A DNA stretch of 39,507 bases from contig VGZO01000041.1 in NCBI GenBank assembly GCA_016872555.1, positions 1-39,507 of the forward strand, written 5' to 3'. Below the pieces are notes generated by a model. That model did not search any database, was not told where the DNA came from, and saw only the letters and a program-made list of their open reading frames with translations. The translations under genes were made by a program, and so were the position numbers. This document shows, piece after piece, positions 1 to 8,189 of this stretch (position 1 is its first letter; each line of letters starts with the position of its first letter). Source of the DNA: Planctomycetota bacterium (GTDB lineage: Bacteria; Planctomycetota; Planctomycetia; Pirellulales; UBA1268).

Positions 1-118
1 CGCGGCGGCGGAGATGGCCAAGACCGGCCGCACGAGCGCGCAGCTGCTCGCCGACATCACGGCGCTCCAGGCACTGGTCAAGCAGAAGACGCCGATCGAC
101 TGGACCTTGCCGGAGTGA
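1..118 (+). CDS. 3' end of an unrecognised gene (partial)
   Basis: The frame starting at base 2 is open from the window edge to a TGA at 116-118 and gives 38 residues ending in DWTLPE. The visible part is helical and Ala/Leu/Lys-rich (AQLLADITALQALVKQK), like the end of an amphipathic helix. The body of the protein lies outside the window, so no family can be named. It converges on the minus-strand gene ending at 159. Confidence 0.5.
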   Translation, partial: AAAEMAKTGRTSAQLLADITALQALVKQKTPIDWTLPE

Positions 119-158
119 GCCGGCGGCCAGGTCAGCGACGTTTCCCGCCGCGCGGGGG

Positions 159-926
159 TCAGGGAGATTTCGGGACGTCGCCGCGGATCACGCCCTGGAC
201 CGGGGCGCGCGACGGGTCGTTTTCCAGCTTGCGGATGATCGCCAGACCGGTGACGAGGATCTCCTTCTGGCGCTGCTCCTCGGCGTCGAGCGGCTCACCC
301 GACGTGAGGCGCTCGACCAACCGGCCGATCCCGTCGGCGGCCTGCCGGTACTCGACATACAGCTCGTCGACCGCCTTCTTCAGTTCGGCGCGGATCTGCG
401 GGGCGCTGGCGTCGACGAGGGCGTCGAGCTGGGCGTCGTCGTCGAGGTTGATCCCCTCGCGCCGGGCGCGGGCGAGCGATTCCTGGAGCATCCCCGAGAC
501 GAGCGTGTAGACCTTCTCCTCGAGACCCTTGATCTGGCCGTCGAACTGGGTCGCCAGCAGGTCGCGGGCGCCCGACACGATCTGCGGCGGGGCGTCGAGC
601 AGCGCCTTCTCCGCATGGTCCAGCACCGCCGGCGCCTCGGCCACCAGCCGCTGGCCGAGCTTTCCGACCTCCTCGTCGAGGCGCGGCTCGAGCGTGGCCG
701 CCGCCAGCGCGACGATCACGTCGGGCTCGGCGAACTTCTTCACCGTCGAATGGAGGTAGTTGAGGTAGGCACCGACGCCGGCGACCAGCGCGGCGACCGC
801 CAGACTGGTGAGCAGCCGGCGGGTGCCGGCGGCCGCCGCGGTGGAGTCGAGCCGGCGCTCGAGCGCGGCCACGGCGCCGGCGAGATCGCCGGAACGGTCG
901 GCACCGGGAGACGTGTGGGCGGCCAT
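159..926 (-). CDS. Single-pass membrane protein with long helical domain, paralogue of upstream gene
   Basis: A 255-residue protein starting MAAHTSPG. The ATG at 926 was chosen because GAGGAG lies 8 bases upstream and because longer frames would run into the upstream gene. After a short cytoplasmic stretch with a coiled-coil heptad (residues about 14-30) comes one hydrophobic segment (SLAVAALVAGVGAYLNYL, about 39-58), then about 190 residues of charged helix (EEVGKLGQRL, KGLEEKVYTLV, RAELKKAVDELY). No enzyme motif is visible. The layout of helix, one membrane span and a long external helix is the same as in the gene just upstream, which ends 55 bases before this start, so the two look like a duplicated pair in one operon. 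Function unknown; a scaffold or envelope spacer role is only a guess. Confidence 0.75.
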   Translation of the reverse strand: MAAHTSPGADRSGDLAGAVAALERRLDSTAAAAGTRRLLTSLAVAALVAGVGAYLNYLHSTVKKFAEPDVIVALAAATLEPRLDEEVGKLGQRLVAEAPAVLDHAEKALLDAPPQIVSGARDLLATQFDGQIKGLEEKVYTLVSGMLQESLARARREGINLDDDAQLDALVDASAPQIRAELKKAVDELYVEYRQAADGIGRLVERLTSGEPLDAEEQRQKEILVTGLAIIRKLENDPSRAPVQGVIRGDVPKSP

Positions 927-981
927 CGGAAACACTCCTCGGGACACGGTGCGGGACAGCGCGAATCGGACGCCGACGGGC

Positions 982-1788
982 TCACGGGGCCGGGGCGGGG
1001 TCGGGCGCTTCGGCGGGAGCCGGCGTCGACCGGACCGCTGCCGGCGGCGCCGCGGCCGGCGCGTCGTCGACGGGCCATTGCTCGACGGCACTGTCGACCA
1101 TCATCAGGACGTTGTGGATGAACCGCTTCTGGAGCCGCGACTCGGCTTCGGTCATGGCGTCGGCGATCGGCAGCTTGTCGAGCAGCGCCGCGAGCCGCTC
1201 GCGCTCGGTGGCGATCGTCCGCTCCACCTGCTCGCCGAGACCGGCGCCTTCGGAGATCAGGCCGTCGCGGAGCCGCCCGGCGAGTTGCTCGACGCGGGTC
1301 TCGGTGAGTTTGGGGAAATCGCGCTTCAGATCGGCGGCCAGCTTGCGCGCCACGCGCTGCATCGCCTCCTCGGAGCGGGCGCGAACCATCTTCTCGGTGT
1401 CGGTGGCGAACGAGTCGGCTTCGGTGGCGATCCGCGACGACATCTCCGGGAGGAGCTTCATCCCGCGCTCCATCGCCAGGTCGCCGTAGGCCGGCACCGC
1501 GCCCATCACCTGGGAGGCGAGCTTCTCGCCGAGCGGCGGGCCGATCGCCTCGACCTTCGCCTGGAGCGCCTTCTCGAGCCCTTCGGCCGTGACCTGGCTC
1601 TCGAGCGTCTTCCACAGCGACCAGCCGAACAGCCCGGCCATCGCCAGCAGGGCGAGCGAGCCGCCGGTGAGGAGCCAGCGCGTGAGGCGGTTGGCCGACT
1701 CGATCTGGTCGAGCCGGCGGTTGCACTCGCCGATCGCCCTGGTGAGGTGGTCGTGTCCGCCGTCGCCGACGGCATCGGGATGGTGCAT
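982..1788 (-). CDS. Single-pass membrane protein with long helical domain (first of tandem pair)
   Basis: A 268-residue protein whose ATG at 1788 is preceded by AAGGGGG. Residues 17-38 form a short charged helix (LTRAIGECNRRLDQIESANRL), about 40-60 form one membrane span (LLTGGSLALLAMAGLFGWSLW), and the rest is a long charged helix ending in an Ala/Pro-rich tail (APAAAPPAAVRSTPAPAEAPDPAPAP) typical of planctomycete envelope proteins. It shares architecture, not much sequence, with the gene at 159-926. The 15-bp palindrome at 1898-1912 lies about 110 bases upstream. No known family is recognised. Confidence 0.75.
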   Translation of the reverse strand: MHHPDAVGDGGHDHLTRAIGECNRRLDQIESANRLTRWLLTGGSLALLAMAGLFGWSLWKTLESQVTAEGLEKALQAKVEAIGPPLGEKLASQVMGAVPAYGDLAMERGMKLLPEMSSRIATEADSFATDTEKMVRARSEEAMQRVARKLAADLKRDFPKLTETRVEQLAGRLRDGLISEGAGLGEQVERTIATERERLAALLDKLPIADAMTEAESRLQKRFIHNVLMMVDSAVEQWPVDDAPAAAPPAAVRSTPAPAEAPDPAPAP

Positions 1789-1897
1789 GGAAGCCCCCTT
1801 GGTCTCGTCACGGCTGCCGGCCGGCGCCGGCCCCGCGCCTCCCCTGGCACGGGTGTCCCCGCGGCACGCGATCGTGCCCAGCGGCAGCGAGCCTAGC

Positions 1898-1912
1898 TTC
1901 GTGAATCACGAA
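1898..1912. promoter_or_regulatory. Operator-like 15-bp palindrome
   Basis: TTCGTGA-A-TCACGAA is a perfect 7+7 inverted repeat around one central base. It sits between the DUF1501 stop (1983) and the start of the tandem membrane-protein pair (1788). The size and AT-rich arms in GC-rich DNA suit a dimeric regulator site. No regulator gene is next to it, so its target and ligand are unknown. Confidence 0.35.
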
Positions 1913-1920
1913 AGTCGGCG

Positions 1921-1936
1921 GCCCCGCCGGCGGGGC
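1921..1936 (-). terminator. GC-rich hairpin downstream of DUF1501 gene
   Basis: GCCCCGCCGGCGGGGC is a perfect palindrome able to form a 6-bp all-GC stem with a CCGG loop. It lies about 50 bases past the DUF1501 stop. There is no U-tract, so it would be an atypical terminator or merely an RNA-end stabiliser. Confidence 0.25.
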
Positions 1937-1982
1937 GCCCGCTCATCCCTCGCGGAGGGGAGAGGCCGGGGCGCGGTCCACG

Positions 1983-3389
1983 TCAGGCGAACAGGCCCGT
2001 CACCACCCGGCCGGCGACGTCGGTGAGCCGGAAGTCGCGGCCGGCGTGGCGGGACGTGAGGCGCTCGTGGTCGAGGCCCAGCGCCGCCAGGAGCGTGGCG
2101 TGGAGGTCGTGCATGTGGACGCGGTCGGCGATCGCGTGATGGCCGAACTCGTCGGTGGCGCCGTGGGCATGGCCGGCGCGGAACCCGCCGCCGGCCAGCC
2201 ACACCGTGAATCCGGCGGGGTTGTGGTCGCGGCCCGTGCCGTTGTCCTGGGCGTAGGGGGTGCGGCCGAACTCGCCCCCCCACCAGACGATGGTGTCGTC
2301 GAGCAGCCCGCGCCGTTTGAGATCCGTGACCAGCGCCGCCACCGGCCGATCGACCGCCCGGGCGTGGTCGAGGTGCTTGGGCATGTTGGAGTGCTGGTCC
2401 CAGGCGGGGTTGTTGGAGTTGTCGGTGTAGTTGACCTGCACGAACCGCACGCCGCTTTCCACCAGCCGCCGCGCCAGCAGGCACTGCCGGCCGAAGTTGT
2501 CGGTCTCCTTCGCGCCGATGCCGTACAGGGCGAGGGTCTCGGCCGTCTCGTCGGCGATGTCGAAGACGCGCGGCGCCGCCGCCTGCATCCGCGCCGCGAG
2601 CTCCTGCGCCGCGATCACCGCCTCCAATTCGCCGTCGCCATGCCGGCCGGCGAGCTGGGCCCGGGCGAGGTCCGAGGCGAGGAGGCGGCCGCGCTCGGCT
2701 AGCGCCCCGGTCCGCGCCGGAGCGAGGTTGGGGACGGTCGCCTCGGTGGCCGGTTGGCCGGCACGGCCGACCGCCGTGCCCTGGTGGATCGCGGGGAGGA
2801 AGGCATGGCCGTAGTTGCGCGGGCCACCGTTGGCCAGTGCCGGCGACAGGCTCACGAACCCCGGCAGGTCGGCGTTCTCGCTGCCGAGTCCGTAGTGGAC
2901 CCACGCTCCCATGCTCGGGCGGATCGCCGTCGTGCTGCCGGTGTGGAGAAACAGCGTTGCCGGCCCGTGGGCGATCCCCTCGGTGTGGAGGCTCTTGACG
3001 AGGCACAGCTCATCGACGATCCCCGCCATCTCCGGAAATAACTCCGACACCCACTGGCCGCTATGGCCATGGCGGGCGAACTTCCACAGCGGCTTCATCA
3101 CCCGCTGCGGCGGGCTGGTGCCGGTCTTGGCGATGCTCCGCAGGTCGCCGAACGGCATCTGCTTGCCGTCGTCGGCGAACAGGCGCGGCTTGTGGTCGAA
3201 GCTGTCGACGTGGCTCACGCCGCCGGCCATGAACAGGAAGATCACGCGTTTGGCACGCGGCGGCAGATGGGGGCCGACGGCGGCGCCGGCGCTGCCGGCA
3301 AGTCCGGCCAGGGCGAGGCTGCCGAAGCCGCAAGCGGCCCGGGACAGCGCGATCCGGCGCGGAACGGGGAGGGCGGTCACGGTGGTCAT
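1983..3389 (-). CDS. DUF1501 family protein with twin-arginine-like signal
   Basis: A 468-residue protein of the DUF1501 family (PF07394), which has a sulfatase/alkaline-phosphatase-like fold and is hugely expanded in planctomycetes. The N-terminus PRRIALSRAACGFGSLALAGL is a Tat-type signal, followed by the family opening AKRVIFLFMAGGVSHVDSFDHKP (broken here by position: residues about 46-69). Later family blocks include the W-GGEFGRTP and GRDHNPAGFT regions and the final DxH region near the C-terminus. The ATG at 3389 overlaps the TGA of the preceding PSD1 gene as ATGA, implying translational coupling. These pairs are usually proposed to act in breakdown or binding of complex polysaccharides; the actual activity is not established. 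Confidence 0.93.
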   Translation of the reverse strand: MTTVTALPVPRRIALSRAACGFGSLALAGLAGSAGAAVGPHLPPRAKRVIFLFMAGGVSHVDSFDHKPRLFADDGKQMPFGDLRSIAKTGTSPPQRVMKPLWKFARHGHSGQWVSELFPEMAGIVDELCLVKSLHTEGIAHGPATLFLHTGSTTAIRPSMGAWVHYGLGSENADLPGFVSLSPALANGGPRNYGHAFLPAIHQGTAVGRAGQPATEATVPNLAPARTGALAERGRLLASDLARAQLAGRHGDGELEAVIAAQELAARMQAAAPRVFDIADETAETLALYGIGAKETDNFGRQCLLARRLVESGVRFVQVNYTDNSNNPAWDQHSNMPKHLDHARAVDRPVAALVTDLKRRGLLDDTIVWWGGEFGRTPYAQDNGTGRDHNPAGFTVWLAGGGFRAGHAHGATDEFGHHAIADRVHMHDLHATLLAALGLDHERLTSRHAGRDFRLTDVAGRVVTGLFA

Positions 3390-6274
3390 TCCAAGTAGCG
3401 GAAGTCGATCGAGCCGAAGAGGGCCTGGACGAGGACCGCCAGGGCGTCGGGATCGGCCGGGGAATCGCGGAGGAACTCCAGGCACCGCGCCGCCTCTTCG
3501 GACCGCGGCGGGCGGCCGAGCAGCGCTCGGTACAGCCAGTCGACGCGCGCCCCGTCGGCCGGCGTGCCCTCGCCGTCGGGGACGACGGCCAGCACCCGGG
3601 CGGCGGTCGCCCGCGCCTGCTCGACGACGAACGGATCGTTGGCGAAGAACAGCGCCTGCGCGGCGACCGTGCTCGTGCCGCGCGTTCCGGCGGCGGCGTT
3701 GATGTCGGCGAAGTCGAAGACCTCGAACACGGTCGGCCGGCGGTTGCGGAACGCGGGGACGTAGACGCTCCTCCGCGTGTCGGTGAACGCGTAGCCGTAT
3801 TCGATCGTCTGGGCGGAGGTGTCGTTGGCGTCGATCTCGCCGGCACCGCGGATCGAGAGACCGCCGACGGTGCGCTCGAGCGTGCCGGCGGCGGCGAGGA
3901 TCGCGTCGCGGATCTGCTCGGCGTCGAGCCGGCGCCGGCGGGCCCGGGTGAACAGGGCGTTGTCGGGGTCGGCCGGATCGGGTGGGGCGACGGCGGCGGC
4001 GTAGGTCCGCGACAGCACGATCGCGCGCACCAGGGGCTTGAGGCGGTAGCCGTCGGCGACGAGGCGGGCGGCGAGGTGATCGAGTAATTCGGGATGCGAG
4101 GGGCTGTCGCCGGTGGCGCCGAAGGCGTCGACCGTGGCGACGATCCCCCGTCCGGTGAGCCAGTGCCAGACGCGGTTGGCGATCACGCGGGGAACGACGG
4201 GATGGGAGGGGTCACCGAGCCAGGCAGCCAGTTCGCGGCGACCGCTCGCCCCCGTCGGGATCGCCAGCGCGTCGCCGAACACCGCCGGCACGCCGCGCGG
4301 CACGGCGGCGCCGCGGTTCTTCTCGATCCCGCGCACGCGCACCGCGGTGTCGGCCGGGGCCTCGCGGTCGCGGACGGTCATCACCGTCGGCCGCGGGGGC
4401 AGCGCGGTCTCCAGGGCCTTGCGCCGCGCGTCGAGGTCGCGGACGCGGGCGGCGGCGCCGTCGTCGCCGGCCGGGACGGCCGCTTGCCCCTCGGGCACCA
4501 ACTGGATTCCGTCGACGATCACGTGGCCGTCGGTGCCGGCGGTGCCGACGAGGAGGTGGCCGGCAGACCCCTTCTCGAAACGCCACGTGCCGACGCTCAC
4601 GAACCGGCCGAGCAGGGGCGGCGGGCGGCGCTGGTCGACGGTGAGGTCCTCCTCGCCGTCGGCGTGGAGGAGGTGAAGCGGCACGTTGGTGGCGCGCGAG
4701 GCGCCGGCGTTGTAGGCGAGGCGGATCTCGTAGCGGCCGCTCGCCGGTGGGTCGATCGCGAACGTCGCCGACTTCTCCCCCTTGCCGGCGTTGTCGTCGT
4801 GGACGTAGCCCGTGCCGAGGTGGTCGGGGGAAAACGTCGAGTGGCGCCACGCACCGACGAACGTCGCCCGGGTGTCGTCGATCACCAGCCCGGCGAGCCG
4901 CGCCGGATCGAGGGGGCCGGGCGGAAACGGGCTCGACCCCGCGGCCTGCTTCTTGGCGCCGCGCAGGGCCTTGGTGACCTCGGCCAGTTCGGCGTCGATC
5001 GCGGCCCGCCGCGCGGCGACCGGCTCCGGTTCGGCCAGCGGGGCGGCGATCCAGCGGGCGACGTTGTCGGTCTCGTTGAGGAGCGTCTGCGTCGAGGCGA
5101 AGATCCCGGCCAGGGCGTGGTAATCGGCCTGCGTGATCGGCTCGAAGGCGTGGTCGTGGCAGCGCGCACAGCCGAACGACTGGCCGAGGAACACCTTGCC
5201 GATCGTGTCGAGCTGCTCGTCGACGATGTCCATCCGCAGTTGCTGCTTGTCCTGCTCCTCGTAGTTGGTCGGCCCGAGGGCGAGGAACCCGGTCGCCGCC
5301 AGCAGCGCCTCGCGCTCGTCGGCCGAGTCGGCCGGAAGCTGGTCGCCGGCGAGCTGGGCGGCGATGAACCGGTCGAACGGCAGGTCGGCGCCGAGGGCGC
5401 CGATCACCCAGTCGCGGTAGCGCCAGGCATCCTTGAACAGCAGCGTGCGCCCGCCGCCGCTGCTCTCGGCGAACCGCGCCAGGTCGAGCCAGTGGCGGCC
5501 GAAGCGCTCGGCGAACCCGGGATCGGCGAGCAGCCGGTCGACGACCGCGACGACGGCCCCCTGCGGGTCGCGGGCGCTGGCGGCGAGGAACGCGTCGAGC
5601 TCGTCGGGCGCGGGGGGCAGGCCGACGAGGTCCTCGTGGAGGCGGCGGAGCAGCACCTCCGGGGAGGCGCGCGGCGCCGGTTCGATCCCGGCCGCCTCGG
5701 CCCGCGCGCGGACGAGCCGGTCGATCGGATCGCCGTTCCACTCCGCGTCGGCCACCGCCGGCGCGGCGGGTGCGGAAAGCGGCTGCAGGCACCACAGCTT
5801 CCGCCCCTCCTCGAGCGACATCCCGGCGGTCCCGCGCGGCCGGTTGACGCCGGAGTGCGGCAGTGGGTCGCCGTCGCGCGGATCGAAGGCCCCGCCGGCG
5901 ATCCACTTCTCGAGGATCGCGACCTCGGCGGGGTCGAGCCGCTCCCCCGGGGGCATCTTCGGAGCGTCGATCTCCCAGCGGACGGCGCGGACAAGCAGGC
6001 TCTCCCCCGGCTTGCCAGGTACCACGGTCGGACCCGAATCGCCCCCCCGCTGCCAGCCGGCGCGGAGGTCGAGCTGAAGGCCGCCATTGACCTCGGCGGC
6101 GGCGGAGTGGCAGTCGAGGCAGCGGCGGGCGAGGAGCGGCGCTACCGCGGAGGAGAAGAATGCCGCCTCATCGGCCGGCACGGCCGGAGATTCGGCACCG
6201 CCGACGCCGGTCAGCTGGCCAGCCAACGCGGCCACCCACGCGATGGTTCGTAGCGATCGCCCCGGTCGCATCAT
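3386..6274 (-). CDS. PSCyt1-PSCyt2(DUF1549)-PSD1(DUF1553) secreted cytochrome-type protein with inserted CBM-like domain
   Basis: A 962-residue secreted protein. In order: a signal peptide (about 1-27); a PSCyt1 domain with one heme-type CxxCH motif (C52, C55, H56); a PSCyt2/DUF1549 domain (about 180-395) with the hallmark CARCHDHAF near 370; a beta-rich segment at about 460-600 (GTGYVHDDNAG, YEIRLAYNAG, VDGIQLVPEG) resembling the golvesin/Xly-type carbohydrate-binding fold; and PSD1/DUF1553 (about 640-960) with VVPRVIANRVWHWLTGRG and FEVFDFAD. Either ATG at 6274 or 6271 fits the GGGAGAG upstream. It is coupled to the DUF1501 gene, the usual planctomycete pairing. Substrate unknown; the inserted binding-type domain hints at a glycan. 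Confidence 0.93.
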   Translation of the reverse strand: MMRPGRSLRTIAWVAALAGQLTGVGGAESPAVPADEAAFFSSAVAPLLARRCLDCHSAAAEVNGGLQLDLRAGWQRGGDSGPTVVPGKPGESLLVRAVRWEIDAPKMPPGERLDPAEVAILEKWIAGGAFDPRDGDPLPHSGVNRPRGTAGMSLEEGRKLWCLQPLSAPAAPAVADAEWNGDPIDRLVRARAEAAGIEPAPRASPEVLLRRLHEDLVGLPPAPDELDAFLAASARDPQGAVVAVVDRLLADPGFAERFGRHWLDLARFAESSGGGRTLLFKDAWRYRDWVIGALGADLPFDRFIAAQLAGDQLPADSADEREALLAATGFLALGPTNYEEQDKQQLRMDIVDEQLDTIGKVFLGQSFGCARCHDHAFEPITQADYHALAGIFASTQTLLNETDNVARWIAAPLAEPEPVAARRAAIDAELAEVTKALRGAKKQAAGSSPFPPGPLDPARLAGLVIDDTRATFVGAWRHSTFSPDHLGTGYVHDDNAGKGEKSATFAIDPPASGRYEIRLAYNAGASRATNVPLHLLHADGEEDLTVDQRRPPPLLGRFVSVGTWRFEKGSAGHLLVGTAGTDGHVIVDGIQLVPEGQAAVPAGDDGAAARVRDLDARRKALETALPPRPTVMTVRDREAPADTAVRVRGIEKNRGAAVPRGVPAVFGDALAIPTGASGRRELAAWLGDPSHPVVPRVIANRVWHWLTGRGIVATVDAFGATGDSPSHPELLDHLAARLVADGYRLKPLVRAIVLSRTYAAAVAPPDPADPDNALFTRARRRRLDAEQIRDAILAAAGTLERTVGGLSIRGAGEIDANDTSAQTIEYGYAFTDTRRSVYVPAFRNRRPTVFEVFDFADINAAAGTRGTSTVAAQALFFANDPFVVEQARATAARVLAVVPDGEGTPADGARVDWLYRALLGRPPRSEEAARCLEFLRDSPADPDALAVLVQALFGSIDFRYLE

Positions 6275-6346
6275 GCTCTCCCGACGATAGCCTACCTCGC
6301 GCCCGGGGGCCGACCAATGCGGGTCGGTCTCCGTGGGGTTGGGCTA

Positions 6347-6374
6347 CCGGACGCCCCGGCGCGCCGGCGTCCGG
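6347..6374 (-). terminator. Possible terminator hairpin after retropepsin gene
   Basis: Arms CCGGACGCC (6347-6355) and GGCGTCCGG (6366-6374) are perfectly complementary over 9 bp with a 10-base loop. The hairpin lies about 50 bases past the stop of the protease gene and before the PSD1 start. No U-run follows, so the call is tentative. Confidence 0.35.
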
Positions 6375-6425
6375 AGGAGCGACCGGCCGCCGGGCGATTG
6401 TCTCGGGCCCGGTCGCCGCCCGGGG

Positions 6426-7571
6426 TCACTTCCCGTCGATCCGCACCAGCGACAGCGTGCCGGCGTCGGCGTCGATCTCGAACTTGAAATTGCGGAGGAA
6501 CCCCATCCCCAGGAGCAGCTCGGCCCCGACCGCGTCGGGCCCGAGGACGACGCACTCGACGTCGTTGACCGTGAACCGGCCGACCCGGACGCTCTTGAGA
6601 CTCTTGCGCACGCCGCGCACGCCGCGGCCGTCGGCCATGAAGCACTCCACCTCCTCGTCGCCGGTAGTCGGTTCGACGTCGAACTCCGCGGCCGCCGCGG
6701 CCGGCACGAGGAGCGTCGAGCACCCGGAATCGACGATCATCTGGCGTGGCTTGCCGCCGTTGACGACCACGCTCGCCGCCAGCGTGCCCCGGTCGCGGAC
6801 GAGCGGAACGGTTTCGGAGAGGATCGACTCCTCGAGGTCGGCGAGTTTCTTGAGCGCGGCGCGGAATCCGCTTCCCGGGCCGAACGCGAGCGCCTTGCCG
6901 GCGGCCTCGCCGGCGGCCGTGACCGCGCGCGACACCGCGGCGTCGTCTTTCCGGTTGTCGTAGGCTGCGGAGAGCTCGGCGGCGCGTTTCCGCAGCGCGA
7001 GGAGATGGTCGAGGTAGGCCTCGCGCGCCTCGTTGGCGGCCGTCCGCAGCTCGCGGCCGCGCTCCTCGCCTTGCGTGCGGTCCTCGGTGAGCTGGTTGAG
7101 TTGGCTGGTGACGGCATTGGCCGCGCCGACGAGGCGGTTGTAGGTGGCGGGATCGGTGTTGGTGGTCCCCGCCATCAGACCGCTGAGGCGGACGTGCTCG
7201 GCGCGGAGTTTGGCCTGGAGATCGCGGCCGCGGGCCATCGCGGCCTCGTGATTGGCCACCTCGCGACCGGCCTTCTGGACGCCGGCGCGGAGCGTCGTCG
7301 CCCGGCCGAGCTCCCGGGTGAACTCCGCCTCGTCGGCGAGCACGACCTGCGCCCCGCTGACCCGCAGCCCGGCCTCGTCGAGGAGTTTCTTGGCGGCGGC
7401 CTTGTCGTCGGCCGACTGGGCGGTGGACAGGGCGGGGAGCATTGTCACGAGAGCTACCCACGCCGCCACGACGGCGCGGAGGCTCGATCGCGCGAGGATC
7501 TGGTCAGCCGCGTTCGCCGCTGCGGCGTTCATCCGAGCTTGTGCCAAGCCGATCGCGGCGGGCGTTACCAT
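6426..7571 (-). CDS. Secreted retropepsin-like aspartic protease with coiled-coil N-terminal region
   Basis: A 381-residue protein from the ATG at 7571, which has GAGGAG 8 bases upstream. Residues about 28-52 form a signal sequence (RAVVAAWVALVTMLPALSTAQS). About 55-250 are charged helix with coiled-coil character (RDLQAKLRAEHVRLSG, RELRTAANEAREAYLDHL). The C-terminal 120 residues match single-domain retroviral-type aspartic proteases of clan AA: IVDSGCSTLLVP carries the catalytic D281-S-G, and the closing block ELLLGMGFLRNFKFEID is the hydrophobic-hydrophobic-Gly psi-loop partner. Such domains act as homodimers, and the coiled coil could promote that. It stands alone between two family pairs; the substrate is unknown. 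Confidence 0.85.
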   Translation of the reverse strand: MVTPAAIGLAQARMNAAAANAADQILARSSLRAVVAAWVALVTMLPALSTAQSADDKAAAKKLLDEAGLRVSGAQVVLADEAEFTRELGRATTLRAGVQKAGREVANHEAAMARGRDLQAKLRAEHVRLSGLMAGTTNTDPATYNRLVGAANAVTSQLNQLTEDRTQGEERGRELRTAANEAREAYLDHLLALRKRAAELSAAYDNRKDDAAVSRAVTAAGEAAGKALAFGPGSGFRAALKKLADLEESILSETVPLVRDRGTLAASVVVNGGKPRQMIVDSGCSTLLVPAAAAAEFDVEPTTGDEEVECFMADGRGVRGVRKSLKSVRVGRFTVNDVECVVLGPDAVGAELLLGMGFLRNFKFEIDADAGTLSLVRIDGK

Positions 7572-7733
7572 GGCCTGTCTCCTCGGTGCTGCCGCTCGGC
7601 CGTGCCGATCGACGCACGCGATCATACCGCCGGCGGTGAGCCGACTGCCGCAGGAACGAGCACGGGCCACGGGACCACGGAAAACGGCGTCGGCGCGGCT
7701 CATGTCGCGATCGTCGCGGCGCGGGCTCCCGGC

Positions 7734-8189
7734 TCAGACGGGCGCCTGCTTGCGTTCCGGGGCGTCGGCCGGGGCGACGTCGATGTCGATCACCGTGTCG
7801 CCGGAGGTCGAGGTGTCGAGCGGCAGCGTGTGCTCGAAGAACCGGCTGCCGTCGGCTTCGAGCAGCCCCATCACCATCGCCTTCATCGGGCCGCCGCCGA
7901 CCCCCGGTGCCCGGCTCCCCTTGGTGTCGAACGTGCCGTCCTTGATGACGGCGATCCCCTGGGCGCCGCTGTTCTTCTTCTCGCCGTCGGGGGTGATCAC
8001 GATCTCCCCACCGACCACCGGCTTGCCGCCGTAGGTGATCTTCCCCGAGACGCGGTGGCGGACTCGCGTGTCGCGCGGGCCGCCGCAGCCGGCGGTCGTG
8101 AGGAGGGCTCCCGCGCCGAGCCGGACGACGGCCCGGCGCGTGCGGAGCGGCGTGGCGGGCCGGGGGGGACGGGCGTCGTGGTCGGTCAC
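7734..8189 (-). CDS. Small lipoprotein, DUF1559 partner (carboxypeptidase-regulatory-like)
   Basis: A 151-residue protein with an arginine-rich Tat-like start (TRRAVVRLGAGALL) and the lipobox TTAGC, so likely exported and lipid-anchored. The mature part (VSGKITYGGKPVVGGEIVITP) opens like the transthyretin/carboxypeptidase-regulatory beta-sandwich proteins that commonly follow DUF1559 genes in planctomycetes. The start is a GTG at 8189 sharing bases with the upstream TGA (GTGA), so it is translationally coupled to the DUF1559 gene. Exact role unknown. Confidence 0.85.
   Translation of the reverse strand: MTDHDARPPRPATPLRTRRAVVRLGAGALLTTAGCGGPRDTRVRHRVSGKITYGGKPVVGGEIVITPDGEKKNSGAQGIAVIKDGTFDTKGSRAPGVGGGPMKAMVMGLLEADGSRFFEHTLPLDTSTSGDTVIDIDVAPADAPERKQAPV

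Noticed and set aside
4094-6253. Plus-strand open frame of 719 codons inside the PSD1 gene
   Set aside because: Arg/Gly/Ala-rich antisense shadow of a clear minus-strand family member; long open antisense frames are expected at this GC content.
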